Position numbers and translations under genes: made by a program
Shown here: positions 13,096-24,552 of the stretch, one piece after another
Position numbering within the stretch: the first letter of the stretch is position 1
How the letters are laid out: every line of letters starts with the position of its first letter
Source: Solen grandis
Lineage: Eukaryota; Mollusca; Bivalvia; Adapedonta; Solenidae
Direction: 5' to 3'
DNA: 64,000 nt
NCBI GenBank assembly: GCA_021229015.1
Contig: CM037794.1
Span: 36,906,827 to 36,970,826 of the forward strand
The notes under the pieces: model-generated
Told to the model about the DNA's origin: nothing
The model's input: the letters and a program-made list of their open reading frames with translations, nothing else
Database searches by the model: none

Positions 13096-15640
13096 TTATT
13101 ATTATTATTCTTCTTCTTCAAGCCTAATTCAAGAGTTAATTTATATATGGTGCCAATGGTCAAGTAAATGAAAATTAAAATGCTTCGACAAAAAGTATAA
13201 ATTTTTCAAATCAAGTGTTTTCAATTTTCAATGACGTCAAATTTGACGTCAGCTTCAAAAGTTTGTTTGCGCTCTAGAGTCTTCAATTCTGGTCCGATTT
13301 TCTTGATATTTTTACAGAAGATGTATTTTAGAATGTAGATGTGCACCTTGGCATTCAAATTTCCAAATTCGAAAAATTTGAGATTTTATGGCAAAACCAA
13401 GTTTCGAACTTAGGTCCTAAAAATTTTTTTTAATGTTACAAGGCCACCTTAGATGCGCTAGAAGCATGAATATTGGGACAGCATTTCGACCAAGAGGTCT
13501 GCTTTCTACTTCCGAAAAGATTTTATCTCAAATCACGTGGTTATGATGTCATACAATAGACAAAAAGCATATTTTTGAAAAATTTCTTTCGCTCTGGTAT
13601 CATTACTTTTGACTCAATCTTTTTGAAAATTGTATTGCAGCGATTAAAAAGTTTATATTTATAAATTCATTTACTTTTAATTTTCAATGACGTCAGATTT
13701 GACATCAGCTTCAAAAGTTTGTTCGCGCTCTACAGCCTTCAATTCTGGTCCGATCATCTTGATATTTTCACAGAAGATGTATTTCAGGATGTAGATGTGC
13801 ACCTTGGCATTCGAATTTCCAAATTCGAAAAATTTGAGATTTTATGGCAAAACCAAGTTTCGAACTTAGGTCCTAAAATTTTTTTTTTAATGTTACAAGG
13901 CCACCTTAGATGCGCTAGAAGTATGAAAATTGGGACAGCATTTCGACCAAGAGGTCTGCTTTCTATTTCCTAAAAGATTTTTATCTCAAATCACGTGGTT
14001 ATGATGTCATACAATAGACAAAAAGCATATTTTTGAAAAATTTCTTTCGCTCTGTATCATTACTTTTGACTCAATCTTTTTGAAAATTGTATTGCTGAGA
14101 TAAAAAAGTTTATATTAATAAATTCATTTACTTTTAATTTTCAATGACGTCAGATTTGACATCAGCTTCAAAAGTTTGTTCGCGCTCTACAGCCTTCAAT
14201 TCTGGTCCGATCATCTTGATATTTTCACAGAAGATGTATTTCAGGATGTAGATGTGCACCTTGGCATTCGAATTTCCAAATTCAAAAAGATTGAGATTTT
14301 GTGGCAAAACCGAGTTTCGAACTTAGGTCCTAAAATTATATTTTAATGTTACAAGGCCACCTAATGGGTAAGAAGCATGAAAATTGGACAGCATATCGGC
14401 CTAGAGGTCTGCTTCCGATTTCCTAAAAGTTTTTTTGTAAGTCACGTGGTTATGACGTCATAAAACGACAAAAAAACATCTTTTTAAAAAAAATCTTTCG
14501 CTCTGGTATCACGACTTTTGACTCAATCTTTTTGAAAATTCTATTGCAGCGATTAAAATGTTTATATTTATAAATTTATTTATTTTTAATTTTCAATGAT
14601 GTCAAATGACGTCATATTTGACGTAAGCTTCAAAAGTTTGTTCGCGCTCTAGAGCCTTCAATTCTGGTCCGATTATTTTGATATTTACACAGAAGATATA
14701 TTTTAAGATGTAGATGTACACCTTGGCATTCAAATTACTAAAGAAATGATTAAGATTTCATGGCGATACCGTTTTTCGAACTTTGGTTCTTAAATTACAT
14801 TTTAATGTTACAAAGCCCCCTGATGCATTAGAAGCATAAAAATTGGACAGCATATCGGCATCTAGGTTTACAATCTTTTTTCTAAATGATTTTATCTTAA
14901 GTCACATGGTTATGACGTCATTAAAAAGACAAAAAACATTTTTTTTTTTTATAACATTTCTCTCGCTCTGGTATCATGAATTTTGAATCAATCTTAATTG
15001 AATCTTCAGAATTCATAGAGTTAAAATTGAAGTGATGCATACTGCAAGAAATGTTTGATTTGTCACGTGGTTATGACGTCATGCATACTAAAGCAAGAAT
15101 TATCTTAAAAAATCATATAAAATCGCCAATTCGACCAATGGACTTAAAATTTTCAAAAATGCCGAAACTTAGTACGTTCAGAAGGTCTGGAAAATTTCAA
15201 GTGATCACGTCATCAAACATGGCAGTTATTCATGTTTGATGGAATGCCTACTTTAAAATGTGAAAACAAACCTGTTCGCATTCTCGAAGATATTTTTTTT
15301 CTGGATTAATAGAACGTTAGCTGAACATGTCCTTGCAAAAAAGATATTTTTCTTTAGTCACTTGATTTTGACGTCGTTGAAATATAAAAATAATTCATTT
15401 CAATATGTATTCGCGCTCCAGCGTCATGAGTATTGATGCCAATCTTAAGCATACCTTAAGGAATTTATGTTTGTGTGTTTATGACAGCATTGATTTGTAA
15501 GCAAAACATATTAAAAAGATCAAAAGATTGGACATATGTATTTTAAATAAGTAATATTGCCATACCTTAACATGTGCAAAAAGTCCGGAAAATTTCAAGT
15601 GATTACGTTATCAAACATGCCTTATTCAAAGGGCTAAATC
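13096..15640 (+). repeat. TGACGTCA tandem array, block 6 (subfamily D), decaying to the right
   Basis: Units of 454 bp; those starting at about 13684 and 14138 are almost identical. The typical motif is 'cgctctacagccttcaattc'. Each unit also carries 'tcacgtggttatgaygtcat', an E-box CACGTG next to a CRE. Copies become unrecognisable after about 15000-15640, and no terminal hairpin is seen, so the right end is missing or decayed. 15640-15790 shows nothing recognisable. Confidence 0.8.
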
Positions 15641-15792
15641 ATGGAAATCTATTAATTTGAAGAAAGAAATGAAAGCGGTTATTGGGTTGGTTGGGCAAGA
15701 TCCGATTGTTCTTTTGCAGGAATGAGTGCCTGCGTTGAATAGTGAATTGTGATACGTTTTTTTAGTAGATGAGTCGCATTTACGATGAATTA

Positions 15793-16023
15793 TACTACTC
15801 AAAATTTGCTAAGGATTACTTAGTGAAATCCCATTTACTTGTGTATTTGATAGATTTGCTTTTGATGTTCACCACTTTGAGTAATACCTCTTAACTGGTT
15901 TATTTGATTATTTGAGGCAATATTATAATAATCATTACAAGTTGACTTTCCAATCATTAAAATAAATAATTCAAGTGTTCTGATAATAAATATAAAGTGA
16001 TCCTTAGCAAATTTTGAGTAGTA
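15793..16023. mobile_element. Tc1/mariner-type MITE, 231 bp
   Basis: Two inverted copies of a 26-bp end (it reads TACTACTCAAAATTTGCTAA and then GGAT) at 15791-15816 and 16000-16025 face each other. Similarity continues a few bases beyond one mismatch. Each end is bordered by TA, as expected of a TA target duplication. The interior has no transposase. Family assignment rests only on the TIR and TA duplication. Confidence 0.75.
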
Positions 16024-16122
16024 TAGTTTAATTATACTAGAGCCAGGAGACCTAACCGGATATAATATTGCATTTGCTATCACGGCTTTCTGCAAACCTG
16101 GAGAAAATGACAAATACATGTA

Positions 16123-16131
16123 TATCTTCCT
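16123..16131. repeat. Left 9-bp target site duplication of the 7.9-kb element
   Basis: TATCTTCCT directly before the left inverted repeat; an identical copy follows the right one at 24046-24054. Confidence 0.85.
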
Positions 16132-16970
16132 AGATCGGAAAAGTTGGCTACTAGTAACCAGCTACTAGTAGCTGGTTACTTCTCGAAAGTAAAGTTAGTT
16201 ACTAGTAGCTGGTTACTTCTCGGTGGAAAAGTTGACTACAAGTAGCCAGCTACTAGTAACTGGTTACTTCTAAAGGGAAAAAGGCAGCTACTAGTAGCCA
16301 GCTACCGGGGAATTTTATTGATATTTCTCGCAATTAAAACCATTGAGGGAAAGAGAAATCCTAAAATATGAACATATTCACGGTTCTGATAGTTTTAAAT
16401 TCCAAACAGTAAAAAAATCACTTAAATTGTATCTGTCATAACTAAATTTCATTTATATTTTTGTCGAAGAAACAAGTAGATTGGTGTTTCTTTTTCATGA
16501 AAACATTAACTATGAATATATTCATAATTGTCATGGTAACCTTCACGAGAATTTATATCAAATTCAATACCTTCAAAGGAATCACCAACTACCGATACAT
16601 TTTGCTTAGATTATCAATATTTTTCTGACCGTTTTCGACGAAAAAACAAGTAGCTGGGTGTTTATTTTTCACATATTCTTAAAATATGGATATATTCATA
16701 ATTGTCATGGTATTCCCCATCAGAAAATACCGATCATCATTTAATATCTTCAAAGAGCTCGCCAGCTATCAGTACATTTTGATTGGACTATCAATATTTT
16801 TTTGACCGTTTTCGACGAAAAAAACAAGTAGCTGGGTGTTTATTTTTCATAATTCTTAAACTATGGATATATTCATAATTGTCATGGTATTCCCCATCAG
16901 AAAATAAATGGATATATTCATAATTGTCATGGTATTGACATTAAGTTAATTTCTCAAAATTCTCAAAAAT
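16132..16970. repeat. Left inverted arm of the 7.9-kb element
   Basis: The outer ~190 bp is a dense set of ACTAGTAGC/GGTTACT motifs, many of them self-complementary. It is followed by a ~300-bp unique stretch shared with the right arm ('ccattgagggaaagagaaat') and about two and a half subrepeats (from ~16480) that include 'ttcataattgtcatggtat'. Confidence 0.85.
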
Positions 16971-19376
16971 TGACTGCCGATATTTTATTTTTATATTTCG
17001 ACCAGAAGAGAAGGCGGTGTCAGTTTGTAATTTAGCACCCTCAACAAACAAATACAATAGATAATAAAACATATAATTCTAGCCTGTAATTAATTTATGA
17101 GGAATTAAGCCTGTATTACAACAATACCAAACATCTTGTTCAGTTCTAAAGGTAATGCTTCGTAAATATGGGCTCATGAGTGTACATATTTAGCCCCGTG
17201 CATCACACTGCGCACTGCTGATGATATTAATTTGCGCTGTTCCTTTGAACTTTTACTTTTATAACTGGCTGGTCGGCGCGTGGGAATAAACCTGTTTAAA
17301 TAAACATCTCCTCTCTATCCCTCTCTTATGATTAGTCAATTTCCAAACAAACTTTTTTATCGGAACACAGTTAGTAGAAGATTATATTAAGTTAGAGCCA
17401 TATATATATATATATATATATAACTGAACTTTTCACCACCGCGAACAATATGTCTTTTGCTCTGTTATGAAAAGTAAATGACAAAAACGCTTATTTACAA
17501 AAGTAATTCGCATATACACTGCAATGGAAAGATGATTCCTCAGATATTTAAACACATGTACATGGCTACATTTTAATTATAAGACTAGCTAGTATCCCAA
17601 GTCAAAAATAAACACCAGTGTCTATCCCTATCTCCTATCACCGAACATATGACTCACCGCGGACCACAGCCATAAATTGGTTCTTGGTGACAGGTTATAA
17701 TGGGAGAGTCTGCAATAATGGGGGGAGAGTCTGCTCATCATGAATTTGTTGTTTAATTTTTTTTTGTGGTGGTGGTGTGTGTGTGTGTGTGTTTTCCACA
17801 AGTTATTAATACTTCAGCTTAAAAGATGATTTAGTAATATTGTTACAATATCATGTTTAGGGGAACTTAGGACACTTTATCTGTCTGTTTTAACATTTTT
17901 ATTTTTTTTCACCCTACATTTTCGTTCATGCTTTGTATGGGAATAATTTAAATTGTGACAGTGTGTAGAGAAAAAGTTTAGACTCTTCCAGTTCAGTCAA
18001 TATCATAATGCGAGGATCAATGTCAGATTGAGGTTTGAAGATTTAATTCAAATATCTCTGTTTGGTTTGAAAAGAAATATTGAGTACCTAACGTTGAGAA
18101 GATATACAGAGTCGAATCAAGATTACTGAGAAGACAAAAGTATTATTTTGATTATCTTGTGCTTTAAATTTACAGAAACGTTTTGAAACACAGTCAAATT
18201 TAGATGATCTTGATTCCTGTCCTCTCAATGTCAGTGTTCACATGAGCATTTTACCACGTCTCTTGAACAACTCTTTGTATTTAAACTAAATTGCATAAAT
18301 GTCAGTGAGTTTACATATTATAATGACATATAAATTTGATTGACATTTTAACATTTTGTTATATACATGCATGTATTTTAAATTTTTTTGTATTAATGTA
18401 AACATAATTCATGTTACCAAATAAGTTCAATGTTTTTTTATACCAATATCAGTCTTAATTCTGTAGTTCCTTTTGGAACTAACCAGTACCTTTAAATTCA
18501 TGTCATGTTAATAACCGTCATCCATTTCATGTCTCATGTCCCTTTGCTCTTGACATTCTTTAAAGATTTTTTTATTTAATATGATTGAATGGGTTTTTAT
18601 TTACTATTATCACTAATATAGATGTATTTCTTTCATGGGAAAACTCCGTACACTAACTTTACTTACGTTCTTAACAGAATTTTATATCTTTTGATTTGTT
18701 GTCAAAGGGCGGTTTCAAATTAATATTTTATCTTTGAAGAACCTACTTCTTCGCATTTAAGATTTCTTTTTCATTTTTTTTTCTCACATAATTATTCATC
18801 ATACATTTTGTTTTAACTGTAAGAAATTAATCAGCAGTCATACTTGTCATTTTGCTATTGATATTATTTACCATTCACCGTTATCCTATCATTATCCTTT
18901 TTACTTGATTAGAATAATGTCAAGTAATGCATATAAACTTTTATTAACATTTTCAACACATAATAAATGAAAATCAAAAAACATGTTCTCTCTTTTTCCG
19001 TCAGAAACACTTTTGACATTGCAGAATGGCTGTTACATCCATTTCATTGTCCATTTCATTGTCATCATAGAAATTATTCAAATTTAAGAATTTGACATTG
19101 ACGTTAAAATATATTTTTAAAAGCACTTAAAGCTTTATTGTTCATCATTGTCTTTCAGCCAATTTTCTTTAATAAGTTATCAAGTAAAAGTTTTATGTAT
19201 ACCATTTTTCATATAAGAGAATGTATCATCAAACTTTTTATGGTATGAGAAAAAAACTTCATCAGTGATTTTTTCCATACTCAGGATTTTTATATTATTT
19301 ATAAAAAATTTAAAAAGCCGTGCTCATTTATATTTCTTTTAGGATACTTAGAATCTTGAACTCCTCTCTTTTTTAA
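16971..19376. other. Interior of the 7.9-kb element; no gene seen
   Basis: AT-rich DNA with an (AT)n tract at 17401-17422 and a (GT)n tract at 17775-17792. No long open frame, no recognisable transposase motif, and no spliced exon pair that I can support. Confidence 0.6.
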
Positions 19377-19383
19377 GTTTGAC

Positions 19384-19620
19384 GGGGCCTCCGTAGCCGA
19401 GAGGGTAAAGTCGCTGACTTTAACACTCACTCAGCCCCTAATCGCGTGGGTTCGAATCCCGGTAGGGTCATTCGGATTTCCAGCTGGCTTGCGGTAGGTC
19501 GGTGGTTCTACCCGGATGCCTCCGTGCATTCGGGGTTTTCCTCCACCTTTTATTAGCTGAACGTTGCTAAATAACTGAAATACTGTCGAAGCGACGGTAA
19601 ACTCAAATAGTCAAGTCAAG
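19384..19620 (+). mobile_element. tRNA-derived SINE (MetaSINE-like), inserted in the 7.9-kb element
   Basis: The head resembles a Leu/Ser-type tRNA: A box around TAGCCGAGAGGGT, a long variable part, and B box GGGTTCGAATCCC. It is followed by a conserved body ('ggtggttctacccggatgcc', 'ttcctccacctttattag') and a tail with 'gctaaataactgaaatactg'. GTTTGAC on both sides (19377-19383 and 19621-19627) is the probable target duplication. The body resembles the central domain shared by molluscan MetaSINEs, from memory and not searched. A second, partial copy is at 54112. Confidence 0.8.
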
Positions 19621-19779
19621 GTTTGACAGTAGTTCTTCTCTTTTGCATTACGTTCATTTCAATGCTTTTTGTCATCGCAATAGAGACACGTCATCACGCA
19701 ATGTATATTATTATAAAATAAATAACGAAAAAACAAAAAGGTTTCTGACTCCTGTTTTTTTATTGCAATTTATATTTCT

Positions 19780-20160
19780 AAGTTTATACATAATTTATGA
19801 ATTCATAAAAAAATAAATACCGACAGCGTGTTTATTTTTTTCCCGAAAATTATGAAAAAGAATGATAGTCCAACCAAAATGTAAAGGTAGCTGGCGAGCT
19901 TTTTGAAGATATTTTTCGGAAGATCCTAGTGTAGGACCATGAGAAGTGTGATTATATCCAACGTTTATGTTTACATGAAATATAAATACCAATCAACTTG
20001 TTTATTTTCTTCCGGCGACGATCCAAAATAAAATTTGAAAGTCAAATAAAAAGGTACGAGTTGCTGGTGAGTTCTTTAAAAGAATCAAGTAAAGTTATGT
20101 ATATTCTGGTGAGGAATATATAAAGAATTACAAATATATCCATAGGTAATGATTATATAA
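19780..20160. repeat. Right-arm subrepeats of the 7.9-kb element, inner part
   Basis: Two diverged copies of the ~180-bp subrepeat ('gatagtccaaccaaaatgta', 'ctggcgagcttttt'). The run is interrupted by the insertion at 20161 and resumes at 22161. Confidence 0.7.
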
Positions 20161-22160
20161 ACAAGAGGGCCAAGATGGCCCTGTGTCGCTCACCTGAGTA
20201 AGATGGCTGTGTTAGGCATAATGACAAAAAATCTAGCATCTAAAAGTGTTTTTCTAACATTTGACTAAGTGACCTACATATTGATCCTACCTGAATTTGC
20301 ACTCAACTGGGAATTCATGCAGTCATCATTCATATTAAGTTTAATGAAGACTGGGACAAAAATGTAGGCCTCTAAGTGTTCACAAGGTTTTTCTTAGATT
20401 TGACCTGGTGACCTAGTTTTTGACCTCATGTGACTCATTTTCAAACTCATCCAATATATCAATTAGACAAACATCCTGACCAAATCTATTGAAGATTGGG
20501 CTAAAACTGTGGCCTCTAGAGAGTTCACAAGGTTTTTCTTAGATTTGACCTGGTGACCTAGTTTTTGACCCCACATGACCCAATATCGAACTCATCCGAG
20601 ATATCATGTAGACAAAACGAACTCATTCGAGATATCATGTAGACAAACATCCTGATTAAGTTTCATGAAGATTGGGCCAAATTTGTGGCCTCTAGAGTGT
20701 TCCAAGGTTTTCTAAGATTTCCTGTGACCTAGTTTTTGACCCAATGACCCAATTTTAACTCATCTGAGATATCATGTAGACAAACATCCTGACCAAATTT
20801 TATGAAGATTGGGCCAAAACTATGGCCTGTAGAGTGTTCACAAGGATTTTCTAAGATTTTCCCTGGTGACCTAGTTTTTGACCCAATGTGACCCAATTTT
20901 GAACTCATCTGAGATATCATGTAGACAAACATCCTGACCAAATTTTATGAAGATTGGGCCAAAACTATGGCCTGTAGAGTGTTCACAAGGTTTTTCTCAG
21001 ATTTGACCTAGTGACCTAGTTTTTGACCCCACATGACCCAATTTCGAACTCATCCGATATATCATGTAGACAAACATCCTGACCAAGTTTCATGAAGATT
21101 GGGCCATAACTGTGGCCTGTAGAGTGTTCACAAGGTTTTTCAAGGATTTGACCTAGTGACCTAGTTTTTGACCCCACATGACCCAATTTCGAACTCATTC
21201 GAGATATCATGTAGACAAACATCCTGAAAGTTTCATGAAGATTGGGCCAAATGTGGCCTTAGAGTGTTCACAAGGTTTTTCTAGATTTGACCTGGTGACC
21301 TAGTTTTTGACCCCACATGACCCAATATCGAACTCATCTGAGATATCATGTAGACAAACATCCTGACCAAGTTTCATGAAGATTGGGCCATAACTGTGGC
21401 CTGTAGAGTGTTCACAAGGTTTTTCTAAGATTTGACCTGGTGACCTAGTTTTTGACCCCACATGACCCAAGATCGAACTCATCTGAGATATCATGTAGAC
21501 AAACATCCGACCATTTCATGAAGATTGGGCAAAACTGTGGCCTCTAGAGTGTTACAAGTTTTTCAAGATTTGACCTAGTTTTTGACCCCACATGACCCAA
21601 TTTCGAACTCATCGAGATATCATGTAGAAAAACATCCTGACTAAGTTTCATGAAGATTGGGCCAAAACTGTTGCCTCTAGAGTGTCCACAAGATTTTTCA
21701 AGGATTTGACCTAGTGACCTAGTTTTTGACCCCACATGACCCAATTTCAACTCATTCGAGATATCATGTAGACAAAATCCTGAAATTTATGAAGATTGGG
21801 CAAATGTGGCCTTAGAGTGTTCACAAGGTTTTTCAAGATTTGACCTGTGACCTAGTTTTTGACCCCACATGACCCAATTTCTAACTCATCCGAGATATCA
21901 TGTAGACAAATATCCTGACCAAATTTTATGAAGATTGGGCTAAAACTGTGGCCTCTAGAGTGTTCACAAGGTTTTTCAAGGATTTGACCTAGTGACCTAG
22001 TTTTTGACCCCACATGACCCAATTTCGAATCATCCAAGGTTTCATCAAGATTGGGCTTAAACTGTGGCCTCTAGAGTGTTAACAAGCAACTGTTGACGAC
22101 GGACGACGGACAAAAGGCGATCACAAAAGCTCACCCGAGCACAAGTGCTCAGGTGAGCTA
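20161..22160 (+). mobile_element. Hairpin-ended element, ACAAGAGGGCC family, with ~144-bp tandem core
   Basis: It starts ACAAGAG, then a stem-loop GGGCC-AAGA-TGGCCC, then the subterminal repeat CGCTCACC. It ends ...GGTGAGCTA, whose GGTGAG(C) is the inverse of the first subterminal repeat. The core is about eleven units of ~144 bp ('tgacctagtttttgacccca', 'gatatcatgtagacaaacat', 'catgaagattgggccaaaac'). Small minus-strand frames with MFVYMISQMSS or DVCLHDIS are by-products of the unit. It sits inside a subrepeat of the 7.9-kb element in an A-rich site, so it arrived later. Layout suggests a non-autonomous Helentron (HINE) type; inferred. Confidence 0.85.
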
Positions 22161-22410
22161 AAAAGTTACTTCCTTGCTACTTGGTTTTAGGCGAAAAATT
22201 AGGGGAGAAAAAAAAAATTTCAGGTACCTGACTAGCTCTTTGTAGATATTAAATGAAATTTGAAATATTCTTGTGCAGAAGTATGAATATATCCACAGTA
22301 TGTGATTTCACAAATTCATTCACACCAAGCTACTTGTTTCCTTCGGCGAAGATTTTGAAAAGAAAATTTAGAATAAAATCAAAGGATAACGATAAGTGGC
22401 AAGCTCTTTG

Positions 22411-22703
22411 GTGTTTGTTTGTTTGTTTGTTGGGTTTGGCGTCCAACCGACAGTATCTCTACTTGAGACAGATATATTGCTGCCACACTGCAGTATCACA
22501 CCGTAGACATGTGGCATGATACCAAATCCAGTCACATTATCCTGACACGGCGCCAAGCAGTCCTGCAACTACCCTTATATGCTGAGCGCCAAGCAAGGGA
22601 ACTATAAGAGAAGCATATTTTTAAGACTTTACGGCCGGGGATCGAACCAACGACCTCACACTCCTAAGGCGGACGCTCTACGCACTCTGCCACTGGGGAC
22701 GGT
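22411..22703 (-). mobile_element. tRNA-derived SINE, second family, full length
   Basis: Read on the minus strand: a tRNA-like head with A box TGGCAGAGTGCG and B box GGTTCGATCC, a body with 'ggataatgtgactgg' and 'atcatgccacatgtct', and a tail 'actgtcggttggacgccaaa' ending in (CAAA)n. Imperfect 12-bp target duplications GCAAGCTCTTTG (22399-22410) and GCGAGCTCGTTG (22704-22715) lie within a subrepeat of the 7.9-kb element. Other copies: 56903, 54402, 62350, 43104 and 50258. Confidence 0.85.
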
Positions 22704-24045
22704 GCGAGCTCGTTGAATATTTAAATGAAGTTTTGTACTTTCTGGCGGAGAATATCATGACAATTATGAATATATCCATACCTCATAATTTTATTAAATA
22801 TATATATCCATCTATTATTCTTATCAACGAAATCATTGAAAAAATATTGATATTCTATTAAAAAGATGGCGGTAGTTGACAAGCTCTTTGAAAATATTAT
22901 ATGAAGCTTATTATTTTCTAATGGGGAACACCATGACAATTATTAATATATCCATAATTTAAGAATATATGAAAAATAAAAACCCAGCTACTTGTTTTTT
23001 CCGTCGAAAACATTTAGAAAAATATTGATAATCTGATCAAAATGGAACGGTAGTTGGCAAGCTCTTTGAAGATATTAAATGAAGTTTGGTATTTTCTGTT
23101 GGGGAATACCATGACAATTATGAATATATCCATAGTTTATAAATATATAAAAAATAAACACCTAGCTACTTGTTTTTTCTGCGAAAACATTGAAAAAATA
23201 TTGATAGTCCAATTAAAATGTACGGGTAGTTGGCGACCTCTTTGAAGATATTAAATGAAGTTTGGTATTTTCTGTTGGGGAATACCATGACAATTATGAA
23301 TATATCCATAGTTTATAAATATATTAAAAATAAACACCCAGCTACTTGTTTTTTCCGTCGAAAACGTTCAGAAAAATATTGATAGTCCAATCAAAATGTA
23401 CCGGTAGCTGGCGAGCTCTTTGAAGATATTAAATGAAGTTTGGTATTTTCTGTTGGGGAATACCATGACAATTATGAATATATCCATAGTTTATGAATAT
23501 TTGAAAAATAAACACACAGCTTCTTGTTTTTTTTTCGGCGAAAGCGGTGAGAAAAATATTGATAGTCCAATCAAAATGTACCGGTAGCTGGCGAGCTCTT
23601 TGAAGATATTAAATGAAGTTTGGTATTTTCTGGTGGGGAATACCATGACAATAAGGATATAACCATAGTTTATGAATTCATGAAAAAGAAACACCAATCT
23701 ACTTGTTTCTTCGACAAAAATATAAATGAAATTTAGTTATGACAGATACAATTTAAGAGATTTTTTTATTGTTTGGAAATTAAAACTATCAGAATCATGA
23801 ATATGTTCATATTTTAGGATTTCTCTTTCCCTCAATGGTTTTAATTGCGAGAAATATCAATAAAATTTCCCAGTAGCTGGCTACTAGTAGCTGCCTTTTC
23901 CCTTCAGAAGTAACCAGTTACTAGTAGGTGGCTACTTGTAGCCAACTTTTCCACCGAGAAGTAACCAGCTACTAGTAACTAACTTTACTTTCGAGAAGTA
24001 GCTGGTTACTAGTAGCTGGTTACTAGTAGCCAACTTTTCCGATCT
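22704..24045. repeat. Right inverted arm of the 7.9-kb element
   Basis: About five successive subrepeats of ~180 bp from 22720 to 23640, then the unique stretch and the ACTAGTAGC-rich outer end that mirror the left arm. The right arm has more subrepeats than the left, so the arms are unequal in length. This is common in Foldback elements through unequal exchange. Confidence 0.85.
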
Positions 24046-24054
24046 TATCTTCCT

Positions 24055-24552
24055 ATCGATTTTTTTATGTTTTCTAAATGTTTAACGGTTTTTTTTTCTA
24101 AATCTGTAAAAATAAGCAAATATACAAAGCAAATGAATAGTTGAAAGTTTCAAGACGTTTATAACGTTAATTACATAGAAATAAGAAATTATTTTCATTA
24201 TTTTGCTTACACCTCTGCCTTTGTTTCCATCTAATTTTGCAAATGTAAAACTCAATCAATTTAAAGGTTGAAAGTCATCAATTTTTAAGTTTTTTTTCTT
24301 CATTTTTACAATTTCAATTGTGGATCAAATTGCAATGAATACATGTTAAGCCATATGCTTACAAAGAAAAAGATATGAAATAAAGAATAAAAAAAAACTT
24401 GTAAAATCGACTGAATAACGTAAGAAAACAATTCTTGAGGATAGTATTATCTTAAATTTTTCCTGTTTTTTTTTTTCTGAATGATAGTAAACGGTTGTGT
24501 AATCATATAAAATCCATATTTATGCTTTCTCAGTATGAAAACAAATAGAAAA
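24055..24552. other. AT-rich spacer; nothing recognised
   Basis: Between the 9-bp duplication of the large element and the reversed TGACGTCA array. It has homopolymer T and A runs and no supported gene. Confidence 0.5.

Larger units (their letters stand above)
16132..24045. mobile_element. 7.9-kb Foldback/MULE-like TIR element, non-autonomous
   Basis: Its ends are near-identical inverted copies beginning AGATCGGAAAAGTTGGCTAC, followed by a cluster of ACTAGTAGCTGGTTACT motifs and then ~180-bp subrepeats (motif 'ataccatgacaattatgaat' in the right arm, reverse in the left). It is bordered by a perfect 9-bp duplication, TATCTTCCT, at 16123-16131 and 24046-24054. Long TIRs made of subrepeats are typical of Foldback-type elements, and 9-bp duplications are typical of Foldback and Mutator-like elements. 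No open frame over ~70 codons has transposase features, so it is probably mobilised in trans. It contains three later insertions: SINEs at 19384 and 22411 and a 2-kb element at 20161. Boundaries are firm; superfamily is inferred. Confidence 0.85.

Noticed and set aside
1..15640. CRISPR-like direct repeats
   Set aside because: Repeat units are ~440 bp without short constant repeats and unique spacers; the DNA is eukaryotic.
17401..17422. (AT)n, (GT)n, poly-G and other microsatellites as possible signals
   Set aside because: Ordinary simple repeats without a linked function.
20729..22037. Row of minus-strand 60-70-codon ORFs containing DVCLHDIS and SKLGHVGSKTRS
   Set aside because: They arise from the ~144-bp tandem core of the hairpin-ended element; no start context and no conservation beyond the nucleotide repeat.
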